Shown here: positions 34,712 to 43,299 of the stretch, one piece after another | Layout: each line of letters starts with the position of its first letter | Position numbering within the stretch: the stretch's first letter is position 1 | Assembly (NCBI RefSeq): GCF_029433095.1 | Contig: NZ_JARNTX010000001.1 | Coordinates: forward strand, 2,790,001-2,854,000 | DNA: 64,000 nt | Origin: Hymenobacter sp. YC55 | GTDB taxonomy: Bacteria > Bacteroidota > Bacteroidia > Cytophagales > Hymenobacteraceae | Reading direction: 5' to 3' | Made by a program: the position numbers and the translations under genes | Notes under the pieces: model-generated | Seen by the model: only the letters and a program-made list of their open reading frames with translations | Told to the model about the DNA's origin: nothing | Databases searched by the model: none

Positions 34712-36034
34712 TTATTGCAACCCCGCCAGTACCTGCTGAATTGCTGGAAACAATGGCCGGGCTGCAACCTCTGGCTGCGCGCACTGCTGTTGCAAATTCC
34801 GAAGGGCTTGTACCGTAGCGGAGGTATCTGGCTCGGCGCAGTGCGTCAGCAAATCGTCGAGCAGGCAGGCGAAGGCCCGCACCTCCAGGCGCTGCAAGGA
34901 CTGGGCCGTTTCTGGCTGGTCGGGAGTGAAGAAACAAGCGGCCCCGAAGTCGCCGAGCAGGCACTGGCCGTCATCGGTGGTTAGGATATTGTGAGCGTAC
35001 AAGTCGCCGTGCATAATGCCGCGGCTGTGCAAATGCTGGGTAGCACTGGCAATACCGCGGGCAACGCGCAGTATCATTTCCAGGGAGAAACTGGTGCCAG
35101 TTGCATATACGTCGCGGGTGCAGGAAGCTAAGCTGGGCGGGCCGCCTAGGTTGCGAAACTCGGGCGCTATCAGTTGCAGCACCAGCCCGTCGGTGCCCTC
35201 GGGATGGTTGCTGATTTTGCCTTCCACCGCAATCAGGTTGGGGTGCGTGCCAGCACTCAGACAGGCGGCCATTTCGCTGCCGGGTAGGCCGTCGCTGGTG
35301 CGGGCCCCTTTGAAGAGCTTGACGGCAACCGGCTGCAGATTGACCTCCGAGCGTTGCCACTGCGCCTGATAAATAACACCCGACGCGCCTTCGCCTAACT
35401 TCTGCTGTACCTCGAGGCTGCTCCATTCTATGGTGCGGGCAGCGGCAGATGCTACTGCCGATGCTTCGGCCGGGGCGCTGAACGGGTTGCCCGCGTACGC
35501 CAGCCACGACAGCCGGGGCAGGGCAAGCAGCCACGCCGGCAAGGCCGTGAATTGGTTGTCGGCGATGCGCAATAGCTCTAGGTTGGTGCAGGCTTGCATG
35601 GTTTCGGGCAGATGCCGAAGCTGGTTGCCGGCCAGCATCAGCTTTTGCATGGCCGTGCAGGCGCCTATTTCCGCGGGTAGTTCGCGCAGTTGGTTGTCGG
35701 TGAGAATTAGCCAGCGCAAAGCCGGGGTCAGGGCCGCGGCAGGCAACGTATGAATTTGGTTGGCTTTAAAGCCTACCATGCTCAGCTGCGGGCACTGACC
35801 AAGCACTTCGGGCACGGTAGTGAACTGATTGTCGGAGCAGAACAGCACCCGCAGCTTGTGCAGCCGGGGCAGGTCGGCAGGCAGTTCCGACAGCGCATTG
35901 CCCGATAGATTAAGGATTTCCAGGGAGTCGGCTAGGTCGAATATCTCGGCAGGAAATTCGGTGAGGCCACAAGACAAGTCGAGGCGTTGGACACCGGCTA
36001 GCTGCCCGGCGCGGAGCTGTTCAAGAGTATGCAT
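34712..36034 (-). CDS. Leucine-rich-repeat protein kinase
   Basis: The 440-residue protein joins about seven leucine-rich repeats (residues 15-185, pattern LxxLxLxxNxLxxLP) to a eukaryotic-type protein kinase. Kinase motifs: G loop GEGASG 214-219, Lys239 in VAVKLFK, catalytic HGDLYAHN with Asp344 and Asn349 (HGD in place of HRD), and DFGA 362-365. The kinase is short (~235 residues), lacks an evident APE motif and has no membrane segment. It probably acts as a cytoplasmic Ser/Thr or Tyr kinase whose LRR half recruits a partner. The HGD form may lower activity or mark an atypical subfamily. The ATG at 36034 lies just 5 bases after a TACCTTTG promoter box. Confidence 0.9.
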   Translation of the reverse strand: MHTLEQLRAGQLAGVQRLDLSCGLTEFPAEIFDLADSLEILNLSGNALSELPADLPRLHKLRVLFCSDNQFTTVPEVLGQCPQLSMVGFKANQIHTLPAAALTPALRWLILTDNQLRELPAEIGACTAMQKLMLAGNQLRHLPETMQACTNLELLRIADNQFTALPAWLLALPRLSWLAYAGNPFSAPAEASAVASAAARTIEWSSLEVQQKLGEGASGVIYQAQWQRSEVNLQPVAVKLFKGARTSDGLPGSEMAACLSAGTHPNLIAVEGKISNHPEGTDGLVLQLIAPEFRNLGGPPSLASCTRDVYATGTSFSLEMILRVARGIASATQHLHSRGIMHGDLYAHNILTTDDGQCLLGDFGAACFFTPDQPETAQSLQRLEVRAFACLLDDLLTHCAEPDTSATVQALRNLQQQCAQPEVAARPLFPAIQQVLAGLQ

Positions 36035-36038
36035 CGGG

Positions 36039-36046
36039 CAAAGGTA
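36039..36046 (-). promoter_or_regulatory. Bacteroidota -7 promoter box (TACCTTTG) abutting the start codon
   Basis: On the minus strand TACCTTTG matches TAnnTTTG exactly and ends 5 bases before the ATG at 36034. If used, the LRR-kinase mRNA would be leaderless or nearly so. Confidence 0.5.
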
Positions 36047-36259
36047 GGACCAGCAGCGCAGCTCTGGCAGCAAAACAAAGCGCCACAGCTCTGCATTTAA
36101 ACAAGATCAGGTGAGTTGACGTCCAACGCAGCGTGCTGCTCCTAACCCATCTGGAAAAACGCGTGGCCGCCAGCTGGAAGTGAAGCGCAACGCATCCCGC
36201 CACCAGCAAACTGCGTTGACGCAAGCACGATTGGCTTTTCTCTTCTGTATTTCGATTCC

Positions 36260-36661
36260 ATGAGATTAACTAACTCCGAACTGGCCTTTGTGCTGGGCCG
36301 CCTGCTAGTGGGCGTGGCTTTTCTAGCGCATTTCTTGGTGCGGCTGCCCAAGCTGGCCGCGTTTCAAGCGGGCATCGTAAAGCAGTTTGCTGTCTCTATG
36401 CTACCCGAAGTGCTGGTGCGGCCGTTTGCGGCGGTGTTGCCGTTTGTGGAAGGCGGCATTGGCTTGCTGCTGATTATCGGCCTATTTACTCGACCTGCCC
36501 TGGCGGCCGCTATGCTGCTGATGACGGCGCTGGTATTCGGCAGTAGCATGCTGGAGCAGTGGGACACGGTGGGCACGCAGCTGGTATACGGGCTGTTTCT
36601 TTTCGCGCTTCTCTTGCATTGCCACCACAACCGCCTATGCCTCGACCGTACGGCCGGGTAG
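36260..36661 (+). CDS. DoxX family membrane protein
   Basis: The 133-residue protein has four hydrophobic segments (LAFVLGRLLVGVAFLAHFL; FAAVLPFVEGGIGLLLIIGLF; ALAAAMLLMTALVFGSSML; LVYGLFLFALLLHC), typical of small DoxX-like integral membrane proteins with an early R-x-L-x-G and a central FVEGG/ExxxG motif. The role is generally unknown; members occur in quinone- or thiosulphate-oxidation contexts. It lies 78 bases upstream of the CAT-like gene on the same strand. Confidence 0.83.
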   Translation: MRLTNSELAFVLGRLLVGVAFLAHFLVRLPKLAAFQAGIVKQFAVSMLPEVLVRPFAAVLPFVEGGIGLLLIIGLFTRPALAAAMLLMTALVFGSSMLEQWDTVGTQLVYGLFLFALLLHCHHNRLCLDRTAG

Positions 36662-36739
36662 AATTGCGCTCCGGCATAGCTGAAACAAGTTGATCTAGCC
36701 CGCGAGGAGAGCCGGCAAAGTTGCCGAACTTGCGCCTCT

Positions 36740-37375
36740 ATGAAGCAACTGATTGACCTTACGACCTGGCCCCGCCGCGAGCATTTCACTTTCTTTTCCG
36801 CCTTCGACGAACCCTTTTTTGGTTTAGTAGTCGATGTAGATTGCACCCAGGCACAAGCCGCCGCCAAGCAGTCGGGGGTTTCGTTTTTCCTGTATTACCT
36901 GCACTGCGCACTGCAAGCCGCCAACGAAGTAGAAGAGTTTCGCTACCGCATCGAGCAGGGCCAAGTGTACCGCTACGACCGGATCCACGCCTCCGCCACC
37001 CTCGGCCGCCCCGACCGCACCTTCAGCTTCTCCTTTATCGAGCAGCGGGATAGCCTGGCCGATTTCGTGGTAGGCGCTAACGCGGAAATCGACGCGACGC
37101 AGAACAGCACCGGCCTGCGCCTAAGCGAGCAAACCGCCCGGCCCGATGTCATCCATTTCTCGGCTATTCCGTGGGTGCGTTTCACGGGCCTCACCCACGC
37201 CCGCAGCTTCCAACACCCCGACAGTTCCCCCAAAATTTCGGTGGGCCAAACCTACCAGGACGGTGCCATTACACGAATGCCAGTATCCGTGAATCTGCAC
37301 CACGGCTTAGGCGACGGGTATCATGTGGGGTTGTTTCTGGAAGCCTTCCAGCGCCGCCTAAACTTCACCACGTAG
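36740..37375 (+). CDS. Chloramphenicol acetyltransferase-like protein (type A CAT fold)
   Basis: The 211-residue protein matches the type A CAT family in length and motifs: N-terminal WPRREHFTFFSAFDEPFFG, FFLYYLHCALQAANEVEEFRYRI, and the active site LHHGLGDGYHVG with catalytic His188 and Asp192 (HHxxxDG). It transfers an acetyl group from acetyl-CoA to chloramphenicol or another hydroxyl acceptor, in the cytoplasm as a trimer. Chromosomal homologues are common in Bacteroidota and not always resistance enzymes; no mobile element adjoins it. Confidence 0.87.
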   Translation: MKQLIDLTTWPRREHFTFFSAFDEPFFGLVVDVDCTQAQAAAKQSGVSFFLYYLHCALQAANEVEEFRYRIEQGQVYRYDRIHASATLGRPDRTFSFSFIEQRDSLADFVVGANAEIDATQNSTGLRLSEQTARPDVIHFSAIPWVRFTGLTHARSFQHPDSSPKISVGQTYQDGAITRMPVSVNLHHGLGDGYHVGLFLEAFQRRLNFTT

Positions 37376-37449
37376 CGCAGTTCGCAGCCGGCAAATACAG
37401 AGTTGGATCGAACAGCTTACACAAACAAGTCAGCTACCTTTCCGCTTCC

Positions 37450-37563
37450 CCTCGTCTGTCATCCTGAGCTTGCGAAGGACCTTCTCCCACCGGCACGAGT
37501 CGTTGGTATGCCAGTTGTTCTAGTGTGAGAAGATCCTTCGCAAGCTCAGGATGACAGACGAGG
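37450..37563. repeat. 37-bp inverted repeat of a second intergenic family (GTCATCCTGAGC...GAAGGA)
   Basis: Arms 37450-37486 and 37527-37563 match at 36 of 37 bases around a 40-base loop. The core TCATCCTGAGC..GCGAAGGA differs from the CATGCTGAGC family but has the same architecture. A degenerate reverse copy of the main family follows at 37589-37618. It lies between convergent genes ending at 37375 and 37649. Confidence 0.9.
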
Positions 37564-37648
37564 TGGGGCGTTATTTAGCAACATCAAGCGAGATGCTGCG
37601 GCTACGCTTCTGCATGACGTTCTTCTCTAGGCTACAGAGCGCCGGATA

Positions 37649-38035
37649 CTAACAACTAATTAGTTGCGCATAGAGCCGGGCCAGGGTGTCGGCGGGGTCT
37701 TGGCAGAGGCCGGGGTGCACGGGCGAGGTTTGCACAATGGTGCTGCGCGTGGCAGTGAGCCAGCGGAAGCGGGAGGCAACGGGCAACTGCCCAATAACAC
37801 CGCCCTCTCTGCGGCCCGCGCAAATCCGCTCGAAAGCGCGCAGCCGCTCGTGCAGCTCCGGCAAGTCTAAGTCGGCGGCAAAGGCGAGCAGCCGCGCTTC
37901 GTTTAGCTCGAACTTGGTTTGCAGAAACCCTTGCCCGGCGCAATACAAAATGACTCCAACATTCAGAAACTCTTCGCGTTCCACCCGAGGCATGACGCGA
38001 ATCACGGCATACTCAAACAAGTGCTTTTCTGGCAT
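37649..38035 (-). CDS. DUF3037 family protein
   Basis: The 128-residue soluble protein starts MPEKHLFEYAVIRVMPRVER and matches DUF3037, with the conserved EFLNVGVILYC segment. Function unknown. Its start lies inside the upstream HipA-like gene (overlap 38013-38035), so the two are very likely co-translated. An ATG 18 bases upstream (38053) is also in frame. The conserved pairing points to a shared role, possibly as accessory or antitoxin-like partner, which is inference. Confidence 0.83.
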   Translation of the reverse strand: MPEKHLFEYAVIRVMPRVEREEFLNVGVILYCAGQGFLQTKFELNEARLLAFAADLDLPELHERLRAFERICAGRREGGVIGQLPVASRFRWLTATRSTIVQTSPVHPGLCQDPADTLARLYAQLISC

Positions 38036-38810
38036 GCTGCGCGGCATTAACAAAGATTTCGGACGCCGCGAGGCGGGTCTCTAAAAACTGAACATACGCT
38101 TGGCGGTGCTCCTCCACCGAGGCAAATGGCGAATCGCCGGTCAGCCACTCGTCGGGAATCAACGCCACAATATCCCGGATCCGCTCCGGTGTGAGAATGG
38201 CGCGGTATTCGGCATCGACAGCCTCTAGCTCGGTGGCTTGGGGCAGCAGCACATGATCTTTGACTTGGGCGAATGGGCGGCGGGCCTGTTCTGCCACATC
38301 GGACCATGCATGATGGAAGTAGAACGCCGCGCCGTGGTCGATTAGCCACAGCTCCTTGTGCCACATCAGCATGTTGGTGTTGCGCGGGGTGCGGTCAACG
38401 TTGGTAACCAGGCAATCTAGCCACACAATTTGGGACGCCAGCTTGGGCTCCACGGTGGTCACCAGCGCATCGAAGGTAATGGCCCCGGACAGGTAGTGCA
38501 GGGCCAGGTTGAGGCCTTCGCTGGCACGCAGCAAATCCTGAATTTCCTCGTCGGGCTCGGTGCGGCCAAAGGCTTCGTCGAGGGTGATGAATACGATTTC
38601 GGGCACCCGCAGGCCGAGTGCGCGCGCCAACTCGCCAGCCAGGAGTTCGGCAATCAGTGCCTTGGCGCCTTGCCCGGCGCCCCGGAATTTGAGCACGTAC
38701 AGGAACCCGTCTTCGGCCTCTACCAAGCCCGGCAAAGAGCCGCCCTCGCGCAACGGTTTCACATACCGCGTCACCTCCACGGTGCGCAGTTCAGGTGGAC
38801 TATACTTCAT
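38013..38810 (-). CDS. HipA-like kinase
   Basis: The 265-residue protein has a compact HipA/PI3K-like kinase layout: Lys41 in LYVLKFRG, an early helix (ALIAELLAGELARALGL), catalytic loop NVDRTPRNTN with Asp139 and Asn144, and metal-binding Asp158 in WLIDHGAAF. HipA kinases phosphorylate glutamyl-tRNA synthetase or other targets. This one is much shorter than HipA (~440) and lacks the N-terminal HipA domain, and there is no HipB-type helix-turn-helix partner. It overlaps the DUF3037 gene. The target is unknown. Confidence 0.85.
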   Translation of the reverse strand: MKYSPPELRTVEVTRYVKPLREGGSLPGLVEAEDGFLYVLKFRGAGQGAKALIAELLAGELARALGLRVPEIVFITLDEAFGRTEPDEEIQDLLRASEGLNLALHYLSGAITFDALVTTVEPKLASQIVWLDCLVTNVDRTPRNTNMLMWHKELWLIDHGAAFYFHHAWSDVAEQARRPFAQVKDHVLLPQATELEAVDAEYRAILTPERIRDIVALIPDEWLTGDSPFASVEEHRQAYVQFLETRLAASEIFVNAAQHARKALV

Positions 38811-38925
38811 GGCGCGAAATTCAACATTTATTTTTCTTACGCCTGGTGATAGGTCAGCAATTGCAAAGCCGCCGTTAGATTAAAAGGACGGGCATGCCGC
38901 CGATTCATTATGGTTAAAAGGGACG

Positions 38926-39076
38926 GTCATGCTGAGCGCAGCCGAAGCATCTCGCTCGAGTCGTTGAATTTAGTGTTGCAATGTCAGCACGCGAGATGCT
39001 TCGACTGCGCTCAGTATGACGTTCTGGTTGGTGTTAGCTACGGCAGCACGGTCAGCACGCGAGATGCTTCGACAAG
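38926..39076. repeat. Dispersed inverted-repeat cluster 5
   Basis: A forward unit at 38926, a reverse unit from 38991, and a truncated reverse half-unit at 39059-39076. It lies 40 bases past the stop of the amidohydrolase gene, inside the 305-base gap to the HipA-like gene. Nothing else was seen in the gap. Confidence 0.88.
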
Positions 39077-39115
39077 AGGAAACTACATCAAGCATACAAG
39101 TAGTGTCAGTTCCTT

Positions 39116-40729
39116 TTATTGGTGGCCCGGGCCGTAGAGGATCTGGCCGGCGCGGCGCTTGGTGTGCTGGCCTTCGCGGACGGTGAGTTGGCCGTTGACC
39201 AGCACGTAACGCATGCCCACGCTGTACTGGTGCGGCTGCGTAAACGTGGACCGCTCGGCTACTTCTTTGGGGTCGAACACCACTAGGTCGGCGGCGAGGC
39301 CGGGGCGTAGAAGGCCTCGGTCGGTGAGGCCGAAGGTTTGGGCGGGCAGCGAGGTCATGCGGCGGACAGCTTCTTCCAAACTGATGACGTGCAGCTCGCG
39401 CACGTAGTGGCCGAGCACCCGGGCGTTGGAGCCGTAGCCGCGCGGGTGCGGCACCCCCTCTTGCCATACCCGAATGCTGGCGTCGGAGGCCACCATGTTG
39501 AAGGGGTAGCGCATGATTTGCTGCACATCGGGCTCCCCCATGCCATGAAATACCATGCCCGCATCGTGCTGGAGCACCAAATCCAGAATGGTCGTTACTT
39601 CGGCGCGAGCCTTGTGCGGACGGTTCATGCGCTGGTTGATGGCCTCGATGCTGAGGCCGTTGTAGCTCGGGTTGGGCGGGAAGCTGGCTACCACGGCGTA
39701 GGCGAAGTGGCGCAGCTTCTTTTGGCGCAGGCGCTTGAGCATGGCCTCCTCCACGGCTGCCCGCACTTTCGGGCGGGCCAGCCGAGCTTGGAGCGAGTCG
39801 CGGCCATCGGCCTGCACAGCGTCGGGGAGCAGGGTGCTTAGGGAAGTGGAACTGGCGGTGTAGGGGTATTGGTCGATGGTGACTTCCTGGCCGTTTTGGC
39901 GGGCCGTTTCCAGGAGTGCCAGCAGGTCGGCGGCGTGGCCCCAATTCTGCTGGCCACCTAGTTTGAGGTGCGAAATTTCCACCGGCAGGTTGGCTTCGCG
40001 CCCGATTAGCAAGGCCTCCTGAATGGCCTGTTTCACACTGTCGCTTTCGTTGCGCATGTGGGTGGCATAGAGGCCACGGTAGCGGGCGGCCATGCGCGCT
40101 AGGCGTACCAGCTCAGGCGTGCGGGTGTAGGTGCCTGGTATGTAAATCAGCCCCGACGACATGCCCACGGCCCCGGCCTGCATGGCTTGTTCCACCAAGG
40201 CTTCCATTTGCCCTAGCTCCGCTTCGGTGGGGCCGCGGTTGGCGCGGCCCATTACAGCTTTGCGCACTGAGCCGTGCCCAATTAGCGAAGCCACGTTTAC
40301 GGAAAGATGCAGGCTGTCGAGGAAGGTGAAATAGCGGCGCAGGTCGGGGCGCGAGGAACCGCAGTTGCCGGTGATAACCGTTGTTACGCCGTCGTAGATA
40401 AAGTTGTCGGCGGTGGGCTGGCGTACTTCATCGTCTTCGATGTGGGTGTGCACGTCGATGAAGCCGGGCGCCACCATCAGGCCGCGGGCATCGAGGACGG
40501 TATCAGCAGGATAGTTTTTGGGGAGTCGGCCCACGGCCAGAATGCGGCCCGCTTGCACGGCCACGTCGGCGTAGAACCAGGCATTGCCAGTGCCATCGAG
40601 CACGCGGCCATTGCGGATAAGCAAGTCGGCGCGCTGCTGCGCAGTGCTCGGCTGCGCCAAAAGCACTGCTCCTATCCATATTATTACTACACGCCACATA
40701 GCCAGCCAGAATTGATGGAGTTTCACCAC
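39116..40729 (-). CDS. N-acyl-D-amino-acid deacylase-like amidohydrolase, secreted
   Basis: The 537-residue protein has an N-terminal signal peptide (WRVVIIWIGAVLLAQPSTAQ) and then the D-aminoacylase/urease-superfamily fold: ADLLIRNGRVLDGTG, metal motif DVHTHIE, GNCGSS with the metal-bridging Cys, the SSGLIYIPG loop, the metal His in ATHMRNE and ISHLKLGG, and Asp in MVASDASIR. It should hydrolyse N-acyl-D-amino acids or D-dipeptides in the periplasm. Two in-frame starts (40729, 40699) both retain the signal peptide. Monocistronic. Confidence 0.9.
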   Translation of the reverse strand: MVKLHQFWLAMWRVVIIWIGAVLLAQPSTAQQRADLLIRNGRVLDGTGNAWFYADVAVQAGRILAVGRLPKNYPADTVLDARGLMVAPGFIDVHTHIEDDEVRQPTADNFIYDGVTTVITGNCGSSRPDLRRYFTFLDSLHLSVNVASLIGHGSVRKAVMGRANRGPTEAELGQMEALVEQAMQAGAVGMSSGLIYIPGTYTRTPELVRLARMAARYRGLYATHMRNESDSVKQAIQEALLIGREANLPVEISHLKLGGQQNWGHAADLLALLETARQNGQEVTIDQYPYTASSTSLSTLLPDAVQADGRDSLQARLARPKVRAAVEEAMLKRLRQKKLRHFAYAVVASFPPNPSYNGLSIEAINQRMNRPHKARAEVTTILDLVLQHDAGMVFHGMGEPDVQQIMRYPFNMVASDASIRVWQEGVPHPRGYGSNARVLGHYVRELHVISLEEAVRRMTSLPAQTFGLTDRGLLRPGLAADLVVFDPKEVAERSTFTQPHQYSVGMRYVLVNGQLTVREGQHTKRRAGQILYGPGHQ

Positions 40730-40791
40730 GGGACATTTTATCCCTGTTGGAAATATAGCATGGCTTCAGGCTTTATAAGTCTGCACACAGA

Positions 40792-41008
40792 TGTAGAGAC
40801 GCCATACTTGACGTCTCGTCGTTGCTGAGGTTGTTTAGCCTGCATAGATTGGTTGCTCGAACCAATCGTTCAACGACGAGACGCCAAGTATGGCGTCTCT
40901 ACACCTGTTCTTGTAGTACCAACCCTGACATTGTCCTTCCGACGAAGGAGGAATCTGGGTATCACCGTTGAATGGTTTAACTCAGATTCCTCCTTCGTCG
41001 GAATGACA
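40792..41008. repeat. Two further inverted repeats: 33-bp and 26-bp arms
   Basis: The first pair has arms 40792-40824 and 40871-40903 (32 of 33 match; core GTAGAGACGCCATACTTG) with an inner hairpin ATTGGTT/AACCAAT. The second has arms 40932-40957 and 40983-41008 (25 of 26; core TCCGACGAAGGAGGAATCT). Neither shares the core of the CATGCTGAGC family. Both sit in the 309-base gap just behind the SelO stop at 41039. Confidence 0.9.
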
Positions 41009-41038
41009 GCGCTCTGCTCTAGTTAGATAGGCTTGATG

Positions 41039-42640
41039 CTACGAGCTGCACGAAAGCGTTGCGCAGCCGGGTTTGTCACTGGCCCAGGCGGGGCGCTTGG
41101 CGGCGAGGTCGTCGTGCTCGGGCTGCTCGTCGTAGGGGGTTTTGAGTACTTGCATCAACCGGTTCAGGAACGATAGGTCGCCGGCTTCTGCAGCCTCAAT
41201 GGCTTGCTGCGCGAGGTAGTTGCGCAGCACGTACTTGGGGTTCGCGCGCAGCATCGTTTCCCGAATAGCGTCCGCGCCAACAAATTCTTGCCGTAGCCGG
41301 CTGCTGTAGCGGTGGAGCCAGTCGAGCAGGGGTTGCTGCTGGCCCCCTAGCTCGGGGTAGCCCGCGGCCGCCAACAATTCCTGAAACAACCCATCCTCGT
41401 TGCCAGGGTTAGTCACCAAGTCATAGGCTACGTGAGAAAGGCGGCGGAAGAAGATGGTCATGTCCACCTGCGACTCGGCCAGGGCTTCGTGCAGGCTCTC
41501 GACGAGGGCGCGGTCTTCTTCCTCGGCTTGCGTGGTCAGGCCGAGCTTGCGCAGCATCATCTGGTGTTGCGTGTCGGCCATGGTGGTGCGGTATTGTTCG
41601 AGGCCCTGGTTCAAGCCCTCCACATTCTCGACGATTGGGGCCAGCGCCCGCGCCAACTGGTATAGGTTCCAGAGGCCAACGTGCGGCTGCTGACCGAAAG
41701 CGTACCGCCGCGAGCCAAAGTCGGTGGTGTTAGGCGTCCAGTCGGGGTCGTAGGGTTCCAGCCAGCCATACGGGCCGTAGTCGATGGTGAGGCCGAGAAT
41801 GGACATGTTATCGGTGTTCATCACGCCGTGCACAAAGCCCACCGACATCCAGTGCGCAATCATGACGGCGGTGCGGCGGCATACTTCCTCGAACCAGCGC
41901 AGGTACACTTCCGGCCCTGGCTCCCCAAGCTCGGGGTAATGGTGGCGAATCACGTAATCGGCTATGGCGCGCAGGTTGTCCATTTCGCCGGTGGCCGTCA
42001 TGATCTGGAAGTTGCCGAACCGAATAAAGGTCGGGGCCACGCGGGCCACCACGGCGCCGGGCTCGGGGCGAGGGTTGCCGTTGTAGAACATGTCGCGCAC
42101 CACAATGTCGCCGGTGGCCACCAAGCTCAAAGCCCGGGTGGTAGGCACGCCGAGGTAGTACATGGCTTCGCTGCAAAGAAACTCCCGCAACGAGGAGCGC
42201 AATACGGCCCGGCCATCGGCCCGGCGCGAGTACGGCGTGGGGCCGGCGCCTTTCAGCTGAATTTCCCAGGTGGAATTGTCGGTGGCCGTTACCTCGCCCA
42301 GCGAAATAGCCCGCCCGTCGCCGAGTTGGCCGGCCCAGCTACCAAACTGGTGCCCGCCGTACCGGGCCGCAAAAGGCTTCATGGTATCCGTGACGCGGTT
42401 GCCGGCCAGCGCCTCCACGGCCGGGCCACGCTCTGGCGGCCGGTGCAGCCCCAGATACGAGCCCAAGTCATCGGACCAGGCCAGTAGATGCGGATCGGGT
42501 ACGGGCGTGGGTTCCACGCGGGAGTAGTGGTAGCCCGGCACTTGGCGCGGCCGTTTATCGGGGGCTACTTCGCCGCGCAGCTCCTCCACGAAAGAGTTGT
42601 GAAACGTAACTTGCTCTAGAGGTTCAACGTGTGTGGCCAT
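41039..42640 (-). CDS. selO: Protein adenylyltransferase SelO (YdiU family)
   Basis: The 533-residue pseudokinase-fold AMP transferase shows family motifs RYGGHQFGSWAGQLGDGRA, nucleotide-site Lys130 in IQLKGAGPTPYSR, ADGRAVLRSSLREFLCSEAM, and the metal-binding NTDN (275-278) and IDYGP (Asp287). The protein ends in CATLSCSS; this C-terminal Cys-Ser-Ser corresponds to the selenocysteine or cysteine tail of SelO and can form a redox disulphide. It adds AMP to hydroxyl side chains of metabolic proteins and links to redox stress. Length is slightly above the bacterial ~480. Monocistronic. Confidence 0.95.
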   Translation of the reverse strand: MATHVEPLEQVTFHNSFVEELRGEVAPDKRPRQVPGYHYSRVEPTPVPDPHLLAWSDDLGSYLGLHRPPERGPAVEALAGNRVTDTMKPFAARYGGHQFGSWAGQLGDGRAISLGEVTATDNSTWEIQLKGAGPTPYSRRADGRAVLRSSLREFLCSEAMYYLGVPTTRALSLVATGDIVVRDMFYNGNPRPEPGAVVARVAPTFIRFGNFQIMTATGEMDNLRAIADYVIRHHYPELGEPGPEVYLRWFEEVCRRTAVMIAHWMSVGFVHGVMNTDNMSILGLTIDYGPYGWLEPYDPDWTPNTTDFGSRRYAFGQQPHVGLWNLYQLARALAPIVENVEGLNQGLEQYRTTMADTQHQMMLRKLGLTTQAEEEDRALVESLHEALAESQVDMTIFFRRLSHVAYDLVTNPGNEDGLFQELLAAAGYPELGGQQQPLLDWLHRYSSRLRQEFVGADAIRETMLRANPKYVLRNYLAQQAIEAAEAGDLSFLNRLMQVLKTPYDEQPEHDDLAAKRPAWASDKPGCATLSCSS

Positions 42641-42770
42641 AACTCAAGGGCAATTAGGGTGCTTGATGGGAGAGAGTGATTTCAGGTCGCCGCGGGCAGT
42701 GCGCGGCAAGTTGGCTAACGCTGATTAGGCGCGCATGTTTCCGGTTCTTCACCTTAGCGTCATAAAATCA

Positions 42771-42804
42771 AAAAAGGCTCTGGCAATAGCTGCTGAGCCT
42801 TTTT
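42771..42804. terminator. Terminator-like hairpin upstream of selO
   Basis: AAAAAGGCTC (42771-42780) pairs with GAGCCTTTTT (42795-42804) around a 14-nt loop, with T/A tracts on both sides. It lies 130 bases upstream of the selO start and ~500 bases from the stop of the next minus-strand gene. It would block read-through into selO. A second 10-bp perfect hairpin (GCGTTGAGCT) follows at 42811-42843. Confidence 0.7.
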
Positions 42805-42989
42805 GCTGTAGCGTTGAGCTTATCGAACGAGCAAGCTCAACGCTTGAAAATGGTAGGTGAGGCTGTGATTGTGGTAGCTATTTAGACGAAGTGCACACTC
42901 GCATCACTGTAAGACCGTCCTGCTTGACCTAGCGTCCGCTTGAAGAAGCAGCTCATGTGCCGATGTTGTCCTAACTCACCAAATTTCCT

Positions 42990-43213
42990 GTCATGCTGAG
43001 CGAAGCCGGAGGCGAAGTCGAAGCATCTCGCGTGCTGATGTTGTGCTACTATTGTCATGCTGAGCGCAGCCGAAGCATTTCGCTCGACTCGTTGGGCAAG
43101 CGTTAGAGTTTACCACACTAGCGAGATGCTTCGGCTTCGTTGCACTGCGCTCAGCATGACGGGTACTTTAGCAACGTCAGCACGCGAGATGCTTCGACTG
43201 CGCTCAGCATGAC
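42990..43213. repeat. Dispersed inverted-repeat cluster 6
   Basis: Forward units begin at 42990 (with an internal expansion GAAGCCGGAGGCGAAGTCG) and 43053; reverse units at 43121-43160 (with the ~10-base insertion) and 43184-43213. The middle pair has the conserved loop TCGACTCGTTG...GTTTACCACACTA. It begins 87 bases past the stop at 43300. The remainder of the 659-base gap holds only the hairpins at 42771-42843. Confidence 0.9.
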
Positions 43214-43299
43214 AATACCGCTACAATGTCACCTGTGTAACAACTATATCGTCAAGACGACTACAGCATACCAGTTAAGGTTCCATCTTGAAGTACCTC

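Noticed and set aside
36740-37375. CAT-like gene as an acquired resistance cassette
   Set aside because: No transposase, integron or composition change is next to it; a chromosomal acetyltransferase of the family is the simpler view.
38910-39137. Short open frames made of repeat units (also 43140-43394, 26994-27218)
   Set aside because: They arise from translation of the dispersed repeats (HAERSRSISL-like strings) and recur wherever units occur.
41681-42487. 268-codon plus-strand frame opposite selO
   Set aside because: SelO motifs on the minus strand are unequivocal; the antisense product is low-complexity.
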